Shown piece after piece: positions 47,269 to 58,257 of a stretch of 64,000 nucleotides of DNA. Source of the DNA: Pseudopyrenochaeta lycopersici. Its lineage: Eukaryota > Ascomycota > Dothideomycetes > Pleosporales > Pseudopyrenochaetaceae. The translations under genes and the position numbers were made by a program. The notes under the pieces were generated by a model that saw nothing but the letters and a program-made list of their open reading frames with translations, was not told the DNA's origin and searched no databases. The stretch lies in the NCBI GenBank assembly GCA_003313425.1, contig NHZP01000030.1, positions 124,001 to 188,000 on the forward strand, read 5' to 3'. How positions within the stretch are numbered: position 1 is the first letter of the stretch; each line of letters starts with the position of its first letter.

Positions 47269-48063
47269 ATGGATCTTGTACAGACAGTGCGCAAGGAAGG
47301 CAGTCGGTAGGTCTCATCTAACAGCCTCTTTACAGTCTCCCACTAACATGCCCAAAGTGGCGGCCGCACCGAGTTTAAATGGGAAGATGTCAAGAACGAT
47401 GCGCAGCGCGAAAACTACCTGGGCCACTCGCTCATGGCCCCCGTTGGGCGCTGGCAGCAAGGCCGTGACCTGAACTGGTACGCCAAAGGCGACGACGAAT
47501 CCAAGGAAGCCGAGGCTGCGCGCATCAAGGAAGAGAAACGCAAGCTGAAGGAGGCTGAGGAAGATGCCATGCTTGCAGCCATGGGCCTGCCAGTCCCAGA
47601 CCGAGGGCAGGGCAACGCAAATATGACGCCTCTCGGGCAGAAAGCACACGAAGCCGATGTCAAGGATGCAATCGACGAGAAGGCCAAAGACGGCGAGGAC
47701 GAGAAGAGAGCCAAGAACAGGGAGAAGAAGGAGAAATCGAGACGCCACAGAGACGACGACGACGGTGAGCGCAGGAGGAGACACAGGTCACGGAGCCGCT
47801 CGAGGGACCGAGACCGAGACCGACGTCACAGACACCGCGACCCTTCACGATCGCGCGACAGACGGAGGGATGATGACAGGGAGGACCGGCACAGGCATCG
47901 CTCGAGAAGTCGCGACCACAGGCGACGAGAAGACCGTCCAGAGCGTCGCAGGGAGCGAGGCACAGATGACAGGCGCTCAAGATCGCGTTCGAGAGACCGT
48001 CGACGGCGGAGGCACACGAGGAGTAGGTCACCTTATGAGAGGGCTGAGAGGCGAAGGAATTGA
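47269..48063 (+). CDS. MMTAG2-like (kinase phosphorylation domain) protein with RS-rich tail
   Basis: Exons 47269-47306 and 47358-48063 (51-base intron) give 247 aa. The N-terminus after splicing reads [20 protein letters not shown] and then [24 protein letters not shown], the hallmark of the MMTAG2/C1orf35 family, conserved from fungi to animals. A Lys/Glu-rich helix with an AAMGLPVP segment follows. The last 100 residues are Arg/Ser/Asp/His dipeptide repeats like splicing-factor RS domains. The family is nuclear and phosphorylated, with no firmly known role; the RS tail suggests RNA processing, which is inference. Frames on the opposite strand over the repeats are artefacts of the Arg/Ser codons. 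Confidence 0.9.
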
Positions 48064-48160
48064 GTGCCTATTTTACCACACGGTCTGAGCTGCGGAATGT
48101 CATCACGACGATGAAATATATCCCATTTCACATGTTGCTCGCAAACGGTACAGCCTAGCC

Positions 48161-49856
48161 TTACTCGTTTTCTTTCAAAATACCCTCCACCACCTTCATA
48201 ATTTCAATCAGCTCCTCGTCCATCATAGGCTTTCCAGTGATCTGCACATGTGCCGGTGCTCCCTCAACCAACTCTGGATCGTCTACACACTTATCAGTAC
48301 ATCTTTCCACACGAAAACTTCCTGATAGACTTACAAGGCGGCTCATAACTAGCATCTCCCTTGAAGAAGGGCGCGTCCAGCTCCTTACTCGCCTGCCCGT
48401 ACGGCAATATGCCACTCGGAAAGTTCAGCAGGTTCTGCAACATGGTGTATACCGGCACGCCGTACGTGTCGTGCGGCACGGCTGTGGCCTGGTATCCACA
48501 CATCAGAATTGCGTCCAGCTTCTCCTCTACAATCACCCTGCGGTATTGGTTGAGAATCTTGGCCCGAGATACATTCATATCCCACAGCTCGTCTAGGCTG
48601 GCCTTCCAGCCCTCGATTTCCTTGAACACGGCTGTAGCGAGTGAGGGGACGAGCGGCTCGCCAGAGGCTTCGATGTGCTTGAATGGCGTGTTTTGGGGGT
48701 CCAAGAGGTAGTATTTGAAAGCTAGCAATGCAGACTGATAGATGTCTGGTATCTTGTCGTCTAGAAGGACGATTTCATGGCCCTTGCTCTTCAACTTCGT
48801 CGCCGCTGTTTGCAGTGCCCTTGCGATCGGGGGATGCAGAGGGCGCTCCTTGCAGCCTCGGATCAGACCAAAGCGTAGAGGCTTCGTGACGGGCTGGGCG
48901 GTGCGCCAGGGTACGTTGAGGGCGTTTTCGTCGAGATTCCATGGCTGTGAGTCTACCACTGTCTTCAGAAACAGTTCGTAGTCCCTCACAGAGCGGCCAC
49001 AGGGTCCTATGACAGGCAAGATGGCTCCTGGGCTGCCGAGCCGGCCTGGTGGTACTCCGCCTGCAAAGGGAACTCTCCCTGCCGTTGGCTTTATCGAAGA
49101 TACACCGCAACATAACGGGGGGATGCGATTTGACCCTGCCACATCCGTAGCAACACCCAACACACTGCCTTTCATAGCGACAAGGGCAGCTTCTCCGCCA
49201 GTGCTGCCGCCTGCAGTGAGAGAGAGCTTGTGGGGATTGAGGGTGCGGCCAAAAATATTGTTGTGACTATCCGCCGTCATCATGGTGACTGGGAGATTCG
49301 TCTTGACATGGAACACTGCTCCAGCGTTGGCTAAGATATCCACCACGACGCTATTCGCCGCAGCCGGCGGTCTCGCAATGAAACTCGTGTACCCAATCGT
49401 CGCGTGCACGCCCTTGACATTGAAGCTGTCCTTGAGCGAAATCGGCAGCCCATGCAGCGGGCCAAGCGGCTTCCCATGCGTTGCCAGATACTCATCGCAC
49501 TCCCTTGCCCTGGCCAGCGCCTTGTCGAACATGATTTCCGTCAAGCAGCTCAGACACTGCTGCGCAATCGCTGCTCTTTTACAAAACGCCGTCACCACAT
49601 CTACACTCTTCAACTCCCCGGAAGCCATCAACTTGATGAGATCCGTAGCATCGTAGGCTTCTGTAATCTCGAGCTCTTTGGGCGTCAAGATGCCGCTTGA
49701 GCGCGGTACATCGAGTACATTGATCCTAGCTTTTTCACTAAACGTTGCAGTGAGAGAGGACGGTAGACGCCATTCCGTTGGGATCTTCGCAGCAACTTGT
49801 TCCCTCTTCTGTTTCGCCAGCGCTTCCCAGTTCGTGGTGGTAGGTGCATCCGTCAT
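48161..49856 (-). CDS. Acetamidase-type amidase (amidase signature family)
   Basis: Exons 49856-48335 and 48282-48161 (52-base intron) give 547 aa, typical for fungal acetamidases. The catalytic Ser-cisSer-Lys triad is intact: Lys142 in LPISLKDSF, Ser218 in GGSTGGEAAL and nucleophile Ser242 in TDVAGSNRIP. The signature is slightly off consensus: the second Ser of GGSS is Thr, and GGSxR is AGSNR. Such enzymes hydrolyse small amides to the acid and ammonia for nitrogen supply, but the family also includes fatty-acid and aryl amidases. No signal peptide, so probably cytosolic. The short second exon encodes the conserved C-terminal helix ending GILKENE. Confidence 0.92.
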
Positions 49857-50420
49857 CTTGATACCGAATCAACTGCCGGAAAGTCGGCTATGGGCAACAC
49901 GTAGCAGGGCTATAGACTGGAATTGAAAAAGTTAGAGAGGTTTCGATGATAGCACTAGCTTACACTCAGACTGTAGAGAACTAAGGCTTGATAAAGTAGA
50001 AGAAGAATCATAATATTCGACCTGACATGTAGTGTACCTAATGGTAAGGTGGGGAAACCGCTTTGGGGAGCCGAGTTCTTCGGAACTGGCTTCGGAATGG
50101 AATATGCAGGGCCACATTGTTTCCCCGTGAGGGGTAAGCCCTGATTACTTTACGCCATTAAAATAACTCCAAAGAATGAGCACATTTCAGAATATTCAGC
50201 ATTATCACAATGTCGTGTCCGGGCGATTCATGTGTTGACCTTCAAAGCAGTCGTTGTTCTGTGAATCGGTTCCGACAGGAGGGAATGCACTAAGAGAGGC
50301 TCGCTCCATGAAGGTCTTGGGATCGCATTGTCAATTTGAATGTGGATATCCTGGAGCAGATGAATACAGCTACCAATTCCCAAAACAAGACACTGGCTTG
50401 TCGTTTTTCGAAGCGTTAAT
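49857..50420. other. Intergenic, no gene seen
   Basis: Amidase promoter and 3' flank of the following minus-strand hydrolase. Confidence 0.6.
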
Positions 50421-51255
50421 CTAGTCACCAGCGACTTTCTGGATCCACGCAACCGTCTCATCAGGCTTGCTCAAGAACGGACTGTGGCTTGCCTTGAGCT
50501 TCGTCATCTCAACCTCACCGCCTGCCGCCTTTGCAGCCTGGACCATGCCCTCTTGTGCAGCTGCGGGAATAGCTAAATCATCCTCGCACACCAAGTAATT
50601 GGTAGGGATTTGCTGCCAACTAGCACCGGTAGACTTGGCGTAAAAGGTAGCCAAAGAGTGACTCTGCAGCTTTGATAGCCAGTGCTGTTGCTCTGTTTCG
50701 GAAAGATCGTTGTAGAAGACATTAGCGTCGGTAGCGTAAACGTGGGGACCCTAAAAATGGTCAGTGAATAACTCAGCGATGGGCGTTGCGCTAGGCCTGA
50801 AGGTAGAGGGCATAAGAACTGGAATAGAACTTGGGCAAGATGATACGCACGTCAATCTTCCACCAGTCCAGAATGCCAGGAAGTGAGTCCATCAAGCTGA
50901 CGCCCTCTGGCACCATAAACGCAGCCATATACCCCGCCTTGGTCACTCCACCTTTTTTCCCCTCAGCTTCTCGTTCCTTCTTTCCCAATCCAACTAAAGC
51001 ACTGCCGACCACGACACCGCCCCAGCTGTGTGGAATGACCACGACATCGTTACCATCACCAATGGCTTCTTCGACCATGGAGCGGACAGCTGCAATGTCC
51101 TCAGAGAGGTCCTTGGGAGGGTTGGGATTGCCGATGGCAGGAAGCTGGCGGCCATGAACTGTGTAGCCGAGAGCCTCAAGCTTCGAGGTGACAGTCTCCA
51201 TGTACACTGGTCCGTGCCATGCTCCTGGTACGAGGACGACGTGGGCTTTGGCCAT
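50421..51255 (-). CDS. Small alpha/beta hydrolase (methylesterase/HNL-like)
   Basis: Exons 51255-50851 and 50750-50421 (100-base intron, phase 0) give 244 aa. The N-terminal VVLVPGAWHGP supplies the oxyanion loop, Ser77 in IPHSWGGVVVG is the nucleophile, Asp192 or Asp193 (LVCEDDLAIP) the acid and His224 (KASHSPFLSKPDE) the base. The compact single-domain fold and the PGAWHG and SHSPFLS motifs match the group that includes plant methyl-salicylate esterases and hydroxynitrile lyases, common in fungi with unknown substrates. No signal peptide. The one-exon frame is closed by a stop shortly after the donor, so the intron is required to reach the acid and His. Confidence 0.88.
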
Positions 51256-52013
51256 GTTTGGGGTTAGAATTGGCAGGGTTGGAGGTGATTAGACGAAAGT
51301 AAAAGCAGAGTTTCAAATATGAATCAAATGGCAGAAGCAGCTTGACTTTTTAAACAAGCGTGGAACACTTTCACATCAACAAGGTGGAAAAGTTTGAAAG
51401 GTGGGGAGCTATGATCCGAGATCGAGCGAGTTCAAATACCTGGACCCTTAGAATATGAGGTTAGTACCAGCTGTTCCAAGGGTCTGCCAATATGGACCAG
51501 GGAACAAAGCCGATTGTCTAGATTGGTACTTGCGGCCTTCCGTCACGGTTGGGAGGGACATGATCTTCATTGTTGACAATGGTGCCGAATGCGGGTAGTG
51601 GAGTGTTACCCAATCGCGTGCGGGGAGTCTATCGGAAGAGGGCAATTTTTATGCTTCGCATACTGCGAGGCTGCGTCGGGTGTAGTCAGGTGGGCGAAAT
51701 CGGTGTAGGCTTGCCGAAGGTATTATTCGGCCCTAAAGAAAAGCTGCTACGTGGATGATTCGCTGATGTCAATTTTTAGCTTTACTTGAGCGCGGCACCG
51801 CACCATACACATGTTAGTGGCGCCAACTATACGAATCAGGAGCGTGAGGACTGCTAGAAACGATAACAGATGTGGTGAAAGTGGGTATTATTCGTCCCCA
51901 AAACTTCGGGAGATGGTATTGCTATACTCCTACAACGCCGACGGTGCCCAAGACCTTCGGACAGATACTTCGCTCGGATGCATTGACGATGCTGGAAAGC
52001 TGCTCGTATGCGC
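51256..52013. other. Intergenic, no gene seen
   Basis: Upstream region of the small hydrolase and SEC22 3' flank. Short frames only. Confidence 0.6.
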
Positions 52014-52917
52014 TCAAAAGAACCTCCACCAGATAAAGATGATGAAGATGAAGGCCAACGCTCCAATGGGACCGTACTGTCAGATGTCAGATTGTTGTCA
52101 CCGTGGCGTGCGTTCGCTTTAAACCTACCTGCTTCAGCAGTAGCTCCCAATTGATTCGCACAGCGGCCTTCTTGTATTTTCTGCTATCTTCCCGTAACCG
52201 ACTCGAGATGTCGCCCATCCTCTCCAAGCTGTCTCCTCGGTATAGTAGGTCCTCGATGTTCTTGGTCATAACCTTTGTGACATCCTTGAGCTCATCGTTC
52301 AGCTTGTCGAGGTTCTGTGTGGCTCGGGAGTCCTGGTACGTCTTCTTTGTGCGCTGGATGAAGGTATCGAACTCGACGAACGCGTACGGCCGGCATGCTG
52401 GCGAGAGGTACTGTTGTGGTTGGTAGATTGTCTTAAACTCAGATGACAGGTCTGAGAGGTATGTGAAGGCGAGTTTGCGTGGGTACGACCGGTCGCATAT
52501 GCAGAGGAAGCACAGTTCGTCAGCGATGAGGTAGCTGTGCAATGCGTCAGTATTCGCGCCTCGAGCTTGGTTGGAAGATGGTTGTAAACCGTCAGGGCGT
52601 GCGGAGGGGCACGGGGATGAGCATACTGATATGTGTATGAGCCGCTTTCTATGCTGGCCTGAGGCTCGGAATTGCGGTTCAGTCGACGCTGGACGAGCTT
52701 GACTTTGCCCTTGACTTCATTGAACTCGGCGTTGGTCTGGGAAGTGTAAGAAGGAGTACGCGTGGCGCCAAATTCCCAGTGGCTATCATACCTCTCCATC
52801 GTCGACTGAGGCGGTCAAAATTAGGCCTGAGTGTGTCAGTCTTCTTGGTCTCCCAATGACATGGGGGGCGTGGGACTACTGACCGTCGAGCCGTGTAATG
52901 ATTGTGTGTTTGATCAT
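52014..52917 (-). CDS. SEC22: R-SNARE Sec22 (ER-Golgi vesicle fusion)
   Basis: Five exons (52917-52884, 52826-52792, 52736-52627, 52534-52129, 52076-52014) give 215 aa; yeast Sec22 has 214. The start MIKHTIITRLDGLILTASVD opens a longin domain (to about residue 120), with SYTYHYLIADELCFLCICD formed across intron 3. The SNARE helix carries the zero-layer Arg in NIEDLLYRGDSL, and the last exon alone encodes the C-terminal membrane anchor YGPIGALAFIFIIFIWWRFF. Sec22 pairs with Sed5/Bos1/Bet1 at the Golgi and with Ufe1 at the ER for retrograde traffic. It has been linked to Sey1-type ER fusion in yeast; SEY1 lies 45 kb away in this window. Confidence 0.97.
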
Positions 52918-53803
52918 GGTGGCGGTGAATTACCGGCCTGTTCCTAGTGTAGAGTCGACTTCCTCGGGTCTAATGTGTCTGTTCGAGTTCGCAGTCGTGG
53001 AAGAAACGTGGCAGTGTTGAGGCGACGTGTCGATGTCGAAGCTGCCAAATCGCAAAAGGTGACGATGCGGAAAGCTTGCGGAGGAGCGCGCATGGACCTC
53101 TACCATCCACATTCACGGAAACTGGCCACCACGCCCAAGTCACCGCGTTGGCCATATCCCTTCCATACGGCCTTGTTGACGTGATGCAAAACGAGGCCAT
53201 TCGTCAACATCACAGCGCCTCAGACTCATAGTGCACAGACTCGTGACAGTGTGCAACATGCCGAGACAGGCCCTATTTTGTCACGTCCCTCCTGCCGCCG
53301 AGAACTGGTCACCAAAAGGCAGCCTCTCTTGAGACATTACCATTGGACCTGACAGGCCATACCTCATTCCATAACGCAATCAGCGCTGGACCCTGCTACA
53401 GCCACCTGCTGCCTTCAGACGGCGAGCATCCCAAACAGCCGCCGTTCAGGCAGCACTGAGCGTCGTTCCCAACTTTTAAGACGAATTGATCGAATGAACC
53501 TGAATGAGAAGACGTCTTCGTGATTTTGTGTAACGAGGCTGGATCAGCTATACCATTGCCTATATGTCCTTATCAGAGCGGTACGTATCGTCTCTTTCAT
53601 CAACGGCGAGCCTTGAGATGCCAGCTTTCCAGGCCAAGCCTTGACCGCACCATGTGCACCGCTGCTACTATGTCTCTACACGCAACCTTCCGTCGCTTGC
53701 GATCTTCATCGAGTGCATCATCTTTGCCCCCCCAATCTTATATAATGTCCCTCGTCCTCTGTGCAATCTTCTTAGTCTCAACCTTCTCACCACGTTGGAC
53801 TGC
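52918..53803. promoter_or_regulatory. Divergent upstream region, SEC22 / Asx-homology gene
   Basis: 886 bases between divergent starts. Frames in 53520-53800 open without motif and may be leader sequence of the plus-strand gene. No specific site identified. Confidence 0.5.
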
Positions 53804-55003
53804 ATGAGGCCCATGTCCGTTGCCACAGCTCACACTTCATCCCCTTCGGCTATAATTGACAATGATAGTCCCTCATCCAGTCGACAACGCGTATTCCCCG
53901 ATTGCGCTCAATCGACTTCTACAGGGCCTATGGAGATGAGTCCCTGTACTACAGCAAACCAGTCACCCGCATCGCTTTCTAGGACATCAGACGGAGGAGC
54001 AAAAGTGTCGCAAATCATGTCAGATTCTTCGCCCCTCTCTTCTCCGTTCTCCCCGAATTCCGACCCGGCCTTGGACTCTATTCCTCCTGGGCAGCCGTCA
54101 TCCTCGCGCTCTCCTAATAGGCAAATCACACAATCAGAACAAGCGTCATTGACATCATCTACTAATATAGCCGCCAAAAGCGCATCGAAGCAGCGCCAAA
54201 AGCGGGTTCGTACAGCGAACGATGACAACGAAGATATGCCACCGCCCAACAAGGCGATCAGCAAGCCAAGAGGTACAACGAAGGCAGCCAGGATGTCTAG
54301 TTGCTCCGAAAAAGCTTCAAAATTAGATGTCACCGTCGAAAATGCCATTAGCGACAAGGATGCCCCAAACGGCACGCATGCTGCAAAGAAAACTGCGCAA
54401 AAGAAGCCCGTCCCATCACCAAGGATGCCGAGTACCCGACCGTCACGAAATCGGAAGGCTCCCAAGCCTTTTGAAATCTATGAGGAGAAGCCGCCACCAA
54501 AATCCAATCTGGCAAAAAAAGAAAGAAGTAAGGTCTTTGATCCTACCTTCATTACAACGAATTCCACCAGTCGGCTGGGGAAGGCTGATGTCTACGTATG
54601 TTTATTCTTTGCTGCTGCTGGTCAGTATGAAGATTCCGATGACAACGCTGACATCAAACAGCACATGCTCCTCGAAGGATCAGCGTGGACCAGCCTCAGC
54701 GCTGAGCAACAGACCACACTTATATCGATGCTACCGCCAGACCCGTCAAATCAAGCACTTCTCGACCGAATAAAAGCGGGCGACACTGAGGGCACACGAC
54801 CATTAGCTTTCACAATGTCGAATGACTGCTTTCGTACCGATGTTGCTAAATTTAAAGCGGATCTCAAGAACGGCCACTTGGCGAAGACGTGGCAGACAGC
54901 CGCTGAACAGGCAATCGTTGAGCGTGCTGCTGGTGATTATGATGAATGGAAGGCTGAAGAGGCTGAACGGTGGTGGGGCCAGAAGGGTAAGAAAGCAAAC
55001 TAG
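53804..55003 (+). CDS. Asx-homology (ASXH/DEUBAD-type) domain protein
   Basis: Exons 53804-54595 and 54662-55003 give 377 aa. The longer frame starting at 53654 begins with GTG, so the ATG at 53804 is used; an upstream exon cannot be excluded. A Ser/Pro-rich, basic, disordered N-terminus of about 240 residues contains RKAPKPFEIYEEKPPP. Residues about 262-370 resemble an Asx homology domain: ADVYHMLLEGSAWTSLSAEQQ, LISMLPP, a central FRTDVAKFKADLKNGHLAKTW and a C-terminal helix. The 66-base intron (GTATGT donor, CTGAC branch) is stop-free; removing it restores the conserved junction. In animals this domain activates the deubiquitinase BAP1/Calypso on histone H2A. A role in fungal chromatin deubiquitination is inference. 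Confidence 0.82.
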   Translation: MRPMSVATAHTSSPSAIIDNDSPSSSRQRVFPDCAQSTSTGPMEMSPCTTANQSPASLSRTSDGGAKVSQIMSDSSPLSSPFSPNSDPALDSIPPGQPSSSRSPNRQITQSEQASLTSSTNIAAKSASKQRQKRVRTANDDNEDMPPPNKAISKPRGTTKAARMSSCSEKASKLDVTVENAISDKDAPNGTHAAKKTAQKKPVPSPRMPSTRPSRNRKAPKPFEIYEEKPPPKSNLAKKERSKVFDPTFITTNSTSRLGKADVYVCLFFAAAGQYEDSDDNADIKQHMLLEGSAWTSLSAEQQTTLISMLPPDPSNQALLDRIKAGDTEGTRPLAFTMSNDCFRTDVAKFKADLKNGHLAKTWQTAAEQAIVERAAGDYDEWKAEEAERWWGQKGKKAN

Positions 55004-55652
55004 ACTTGGAGCATGGGAGTAAATTCAAAATCCATACGTGAGTTTTAATTTCGCATCTATGCCACAGAGCGATGGTATGGAATATTAAATGAGGTAGATA
55101 TGATATACTGCGATATCGTGCTAATTTAGCGAGGCATTTTACGGTCCAAAAGTCAGAATATGCATGCTGGAGACGCATGGCCTTGGCCTCAACCTTGCTC
55201 GCATAACTAGGCATATAAGCACGATCAACATAGAGTCTCAACACTAGAACCTCTCAAATAAACTGTTACACAATACGTACACATAATTTCTATCGTTACC
55301 CTTTCTCGGTGAAATGTGGACATTCACGTCCCAGATGCCTCACAAGACTTACAGCCTGCCTAATCCGTCATTTCGAAAGTGAAAGTGCGTTTACGCCACA
55401 ACATCAACTACGTAACCCTCTTGGAAAAGAAGCTAGTCTTGTTTACCCCGTAACAAATCAACTACACACTCTCGGACTTAATAATTCTTAACTTCTTAGC
55501 AGCACTGTCCGACCCTTTCCACCATCTCAAGATAGAAAGCCCACGGCTTAGAGTTTCGGTCACCTTGTGCTGTTCATACTGATACAGATACTTCATACCG
55601 AATTTCCAATTTCTGTTGGAAAGAACCCTTAAAGACACCCACATTTATCACA
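55004..55652. other. Intergenic, no gene seen
   Basis: 3' flank of the Asx-homology gene and promoter of the coiled-coil gene. Short frames on both strands lack motifs. Confidence 0.6.
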
Positions 55653-57544
55653 ATGAGCTCCAAACTTGGCTGCGCACTCAATCCGAATACGCTCACCACC
55701 CATCCCGCAACTGGTACCAGCCTCTCTACAACTGCCACTACAATGAGCGCTATGATTACAAGTACTTTCATCGAGACCAGAAATGCTGTCACTAATAACA
55801 CTGTAATGGAGACTTTACGCAACATCAGCCAGCCCCCTAGTCTTATTCCGCCCACTTTGTTCAAGAATGCCATCGCTGCGTACATCAACGCCTACAGAGG
55901 AGACGTGATAGACAGTGTCGCAAATTACACACTCGCAGATCACCTTCCAGTACTCCATCAGGTTCTCGCCGGGCTGTTTGGCGTTACTGTGGGTACATAC
56001 GCTTTTCGGCGTTATTTAAAGAAGCCGACAATCCCTATTCCGCCAGGGCAAGATGGGAAGAAGTGGAGACAAATTACTTCTAGAATCAAGAACTGGCTTC
56101 AACAAACACTCCGAACCAATTCTAGATTTCGACATGCTTTACAGCTGGCACAGCAAGCCGAAGCAACTACCAGGCAGAGGCTGGATGCTATGGCATTGGA
56201 CTTATGTGAGTATCGCCAAAAAGCAGAGTGTCTCGAGAAGGTAAAGACGCAGAAGGAGAGAGAAAACATTGAGCTGCGTCAAGACCTGCTGGATGCACAA
56301 GCAGAGACAGAAGCCTTAAATCTAGAGCTACAATCAGCAAAACGAACTGTGAAGGAACAGGAAAAGCTCATTCAAGCTGGAAAGGAACTTGAGGATGCTC
56401 AGCAGATAGAGTTGGAAGAGCAGGGGAAAGAATTGCAAAAAATTATCTACAGGGATACTATCCGTTGGGATAAAGCAAAGCCGAGCCTTAAGCGTCCCAG
56501 GTCACTACAAACAGACTCAGGTAGGTGATAGTCTACATGCTGTTGATACTGGTATACTCACCTAGATTTGAAGCAGGTAGCGTTTGGGAGGTAACAACTC
56601 CTCGCGTAGCATCAGTCGCCTCAGGCTCCCCTGATCCGAAGGCCAGCGCACATCTCGGTTCATCGTCAATCGAGCAGTCATCTGCAGACCGCAATATTAT
56701 GAACTTTGGTTCAGACTATAACAGTCCGGCTAGACTAAGCCACAGCAGATGCAAGAAGCACCTTGCCTGGTCAAAGCAGTCCTCGACGGCTGTTGTCAGT
56801 ACTCCGTCTTCATGGATACCATTGGCCAACTTGTTCGCAACCTCAACCGACTCGAACAAAACCATGCGCCAATGTACTCTGCAGCAGGTTCGGGATGAAA
56901 TTATTACGCCTTACCAAGAACGTGCGCATAAAATAATTTCCAGGGAGACTACGCCCACGAACCGGCGTAAGCGCGGAAGGGAAGATGGCGTCGATGATAA
57001 AGAGCAGAAACCGGCCAAGTTACAGCGATCAAGCCCGCCAGAAGCCCCAGATGAAGAGGGTTCATACACTCCGGAAGGCTTGCCTCCGAGTGTATTTCCT
57101 TTTGAGAGCCAGAGAAGGCAAAAACGCCCTCTGAATCCACTCTTGTGGGGTTCAAATGGTGAGGTGGCTGTCAAGTTTCACCGTCCGGATGCTCCAAAGC
57201 CGTCAAGCCAGCCGGAAGTTAACGATTGCAATATCGTGGACGATCGGATTGAGACGATTGATGCATCCCTGCGGAACCGTCTGCCAGCTCCAAGAATGTC
57301 ACGGCTGCCTGTCTCTGCTGCTGTGTCGCCAGAACGAAAGAGAAAACGAACGGCTACGATGAACGTGCAAAGTCTGAACAAAGCGTGCTTGACCCATACC
57401 TCAATCTCTCCACGAAAGGGCGTTCATGAAGTTACGCTGCAGGCTACGAGTCGAGGGCAATTGCCCAAGACACCCGCTAGAGTACATGAGATTAGCAGCT
57501 TAAGATCTCGTATTCCGCACCAGCGAGCGAAGCCAGAGAGTTAG
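55653..57544 (+). CDS. Unrecognised protein: one membrane segment plus long coiled coil
   Basis: Exons 55653-56520 and 56577-57544 join through a 56-base intron (phase 1) to give 611 aa. Two open frames that overlap by four bases become one protein, which avoids a non-ATG start for the second. I do not recognise the family. Residues 1-60 are Thr/Ser-rich. Residues about 98-118 form one hydrophobic helix (VLHQVLAGLFGVTVGTYAF) followed by basic RRYLKK, so a membrane anchor with the C-terminus in the cytosol or nucleoplasm is likely. Residues about 160-268 are a strong coiled coil. The second exon encodes a disordered basic half with KRGREDG- and RKRKRT-like clusters, possible nuclear localisation signals. 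An inner nuclear membrane or spindle-pole protein would fit, but that is speculative. Confidence 0.7.
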
Positions 57545-58257
57545 GATGAGAAGTATGCTAAAATGTCTTAGTTTCGTCGACTACGCTTCAACTAGCCGAT
57601 AATGGACAGAAAATACGGTGTTCCACGATTACCAAAGCAAGACGAATTGGCGTCGCGCTTCAAAGAAGGCCCAAACCCTGAAGAAAACGTTCGAATATAT
57701 TTCAGCTACTGTTTATGGCCATATATAGTGTTGTTATTCAAGAGGTTCCAGCGTTAGCTTGCTTGGCTGCACTATTTATCTGGAGGCTCTGAAGAGGTTT
57801 TGGATGAAGGATGAAGGCTTGTGGTATTTTTGTTTGGCGCAACAATGTGTGCCTCTGTGGGATTATTTGAAAAATGAGTGCAGTGAAAGAGGAAAAAGTG
57901 TGGAATCTTTTGGATTGGGAAGGAAATTAGAGGAGGATTTACTAGAAAGCTTACGAAAGTTCAGTACTTAGTATCATCATTTGATACATTTCTTCACAAT
58001 CATTAGAGCCCATATAGCAACTCCCATATACTTGAAGTAAGAGAAAAGAGGAAGAATCTTCATACATCATGTACTGAGATTGTGCTTGTACTTATAGCGA
58101 AACCTGCATCGGCTCTACGCCGTGATGCAACGTGATATGACAGTCTGTGACCTCTGTAGAACAGCTCAGATGCAATGAGAATCGCAACGTATCTTCAAGC
58201 CAGCGCAGCAAACAAACTCACATCACATTCACCTATCACAAGTCATTCCACTAACGT
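57545..58257. other. Intergenic with weak ORF
   Basis: A 70-aa plus-strand frame at 57759-57971 starts with TTG and has no recognised motif. It may be chance or a decayed exon. Nothing else seen. Confidence 0.5.

Noticed and set aside
47657..48088. Second long frame over the RS-rich end of the MMTAG2-like gene
   Set aside because: Arises because Arg/Ser/Asp codon repeats leave all frames open. The family-conserved N-terminus is in the other frame.
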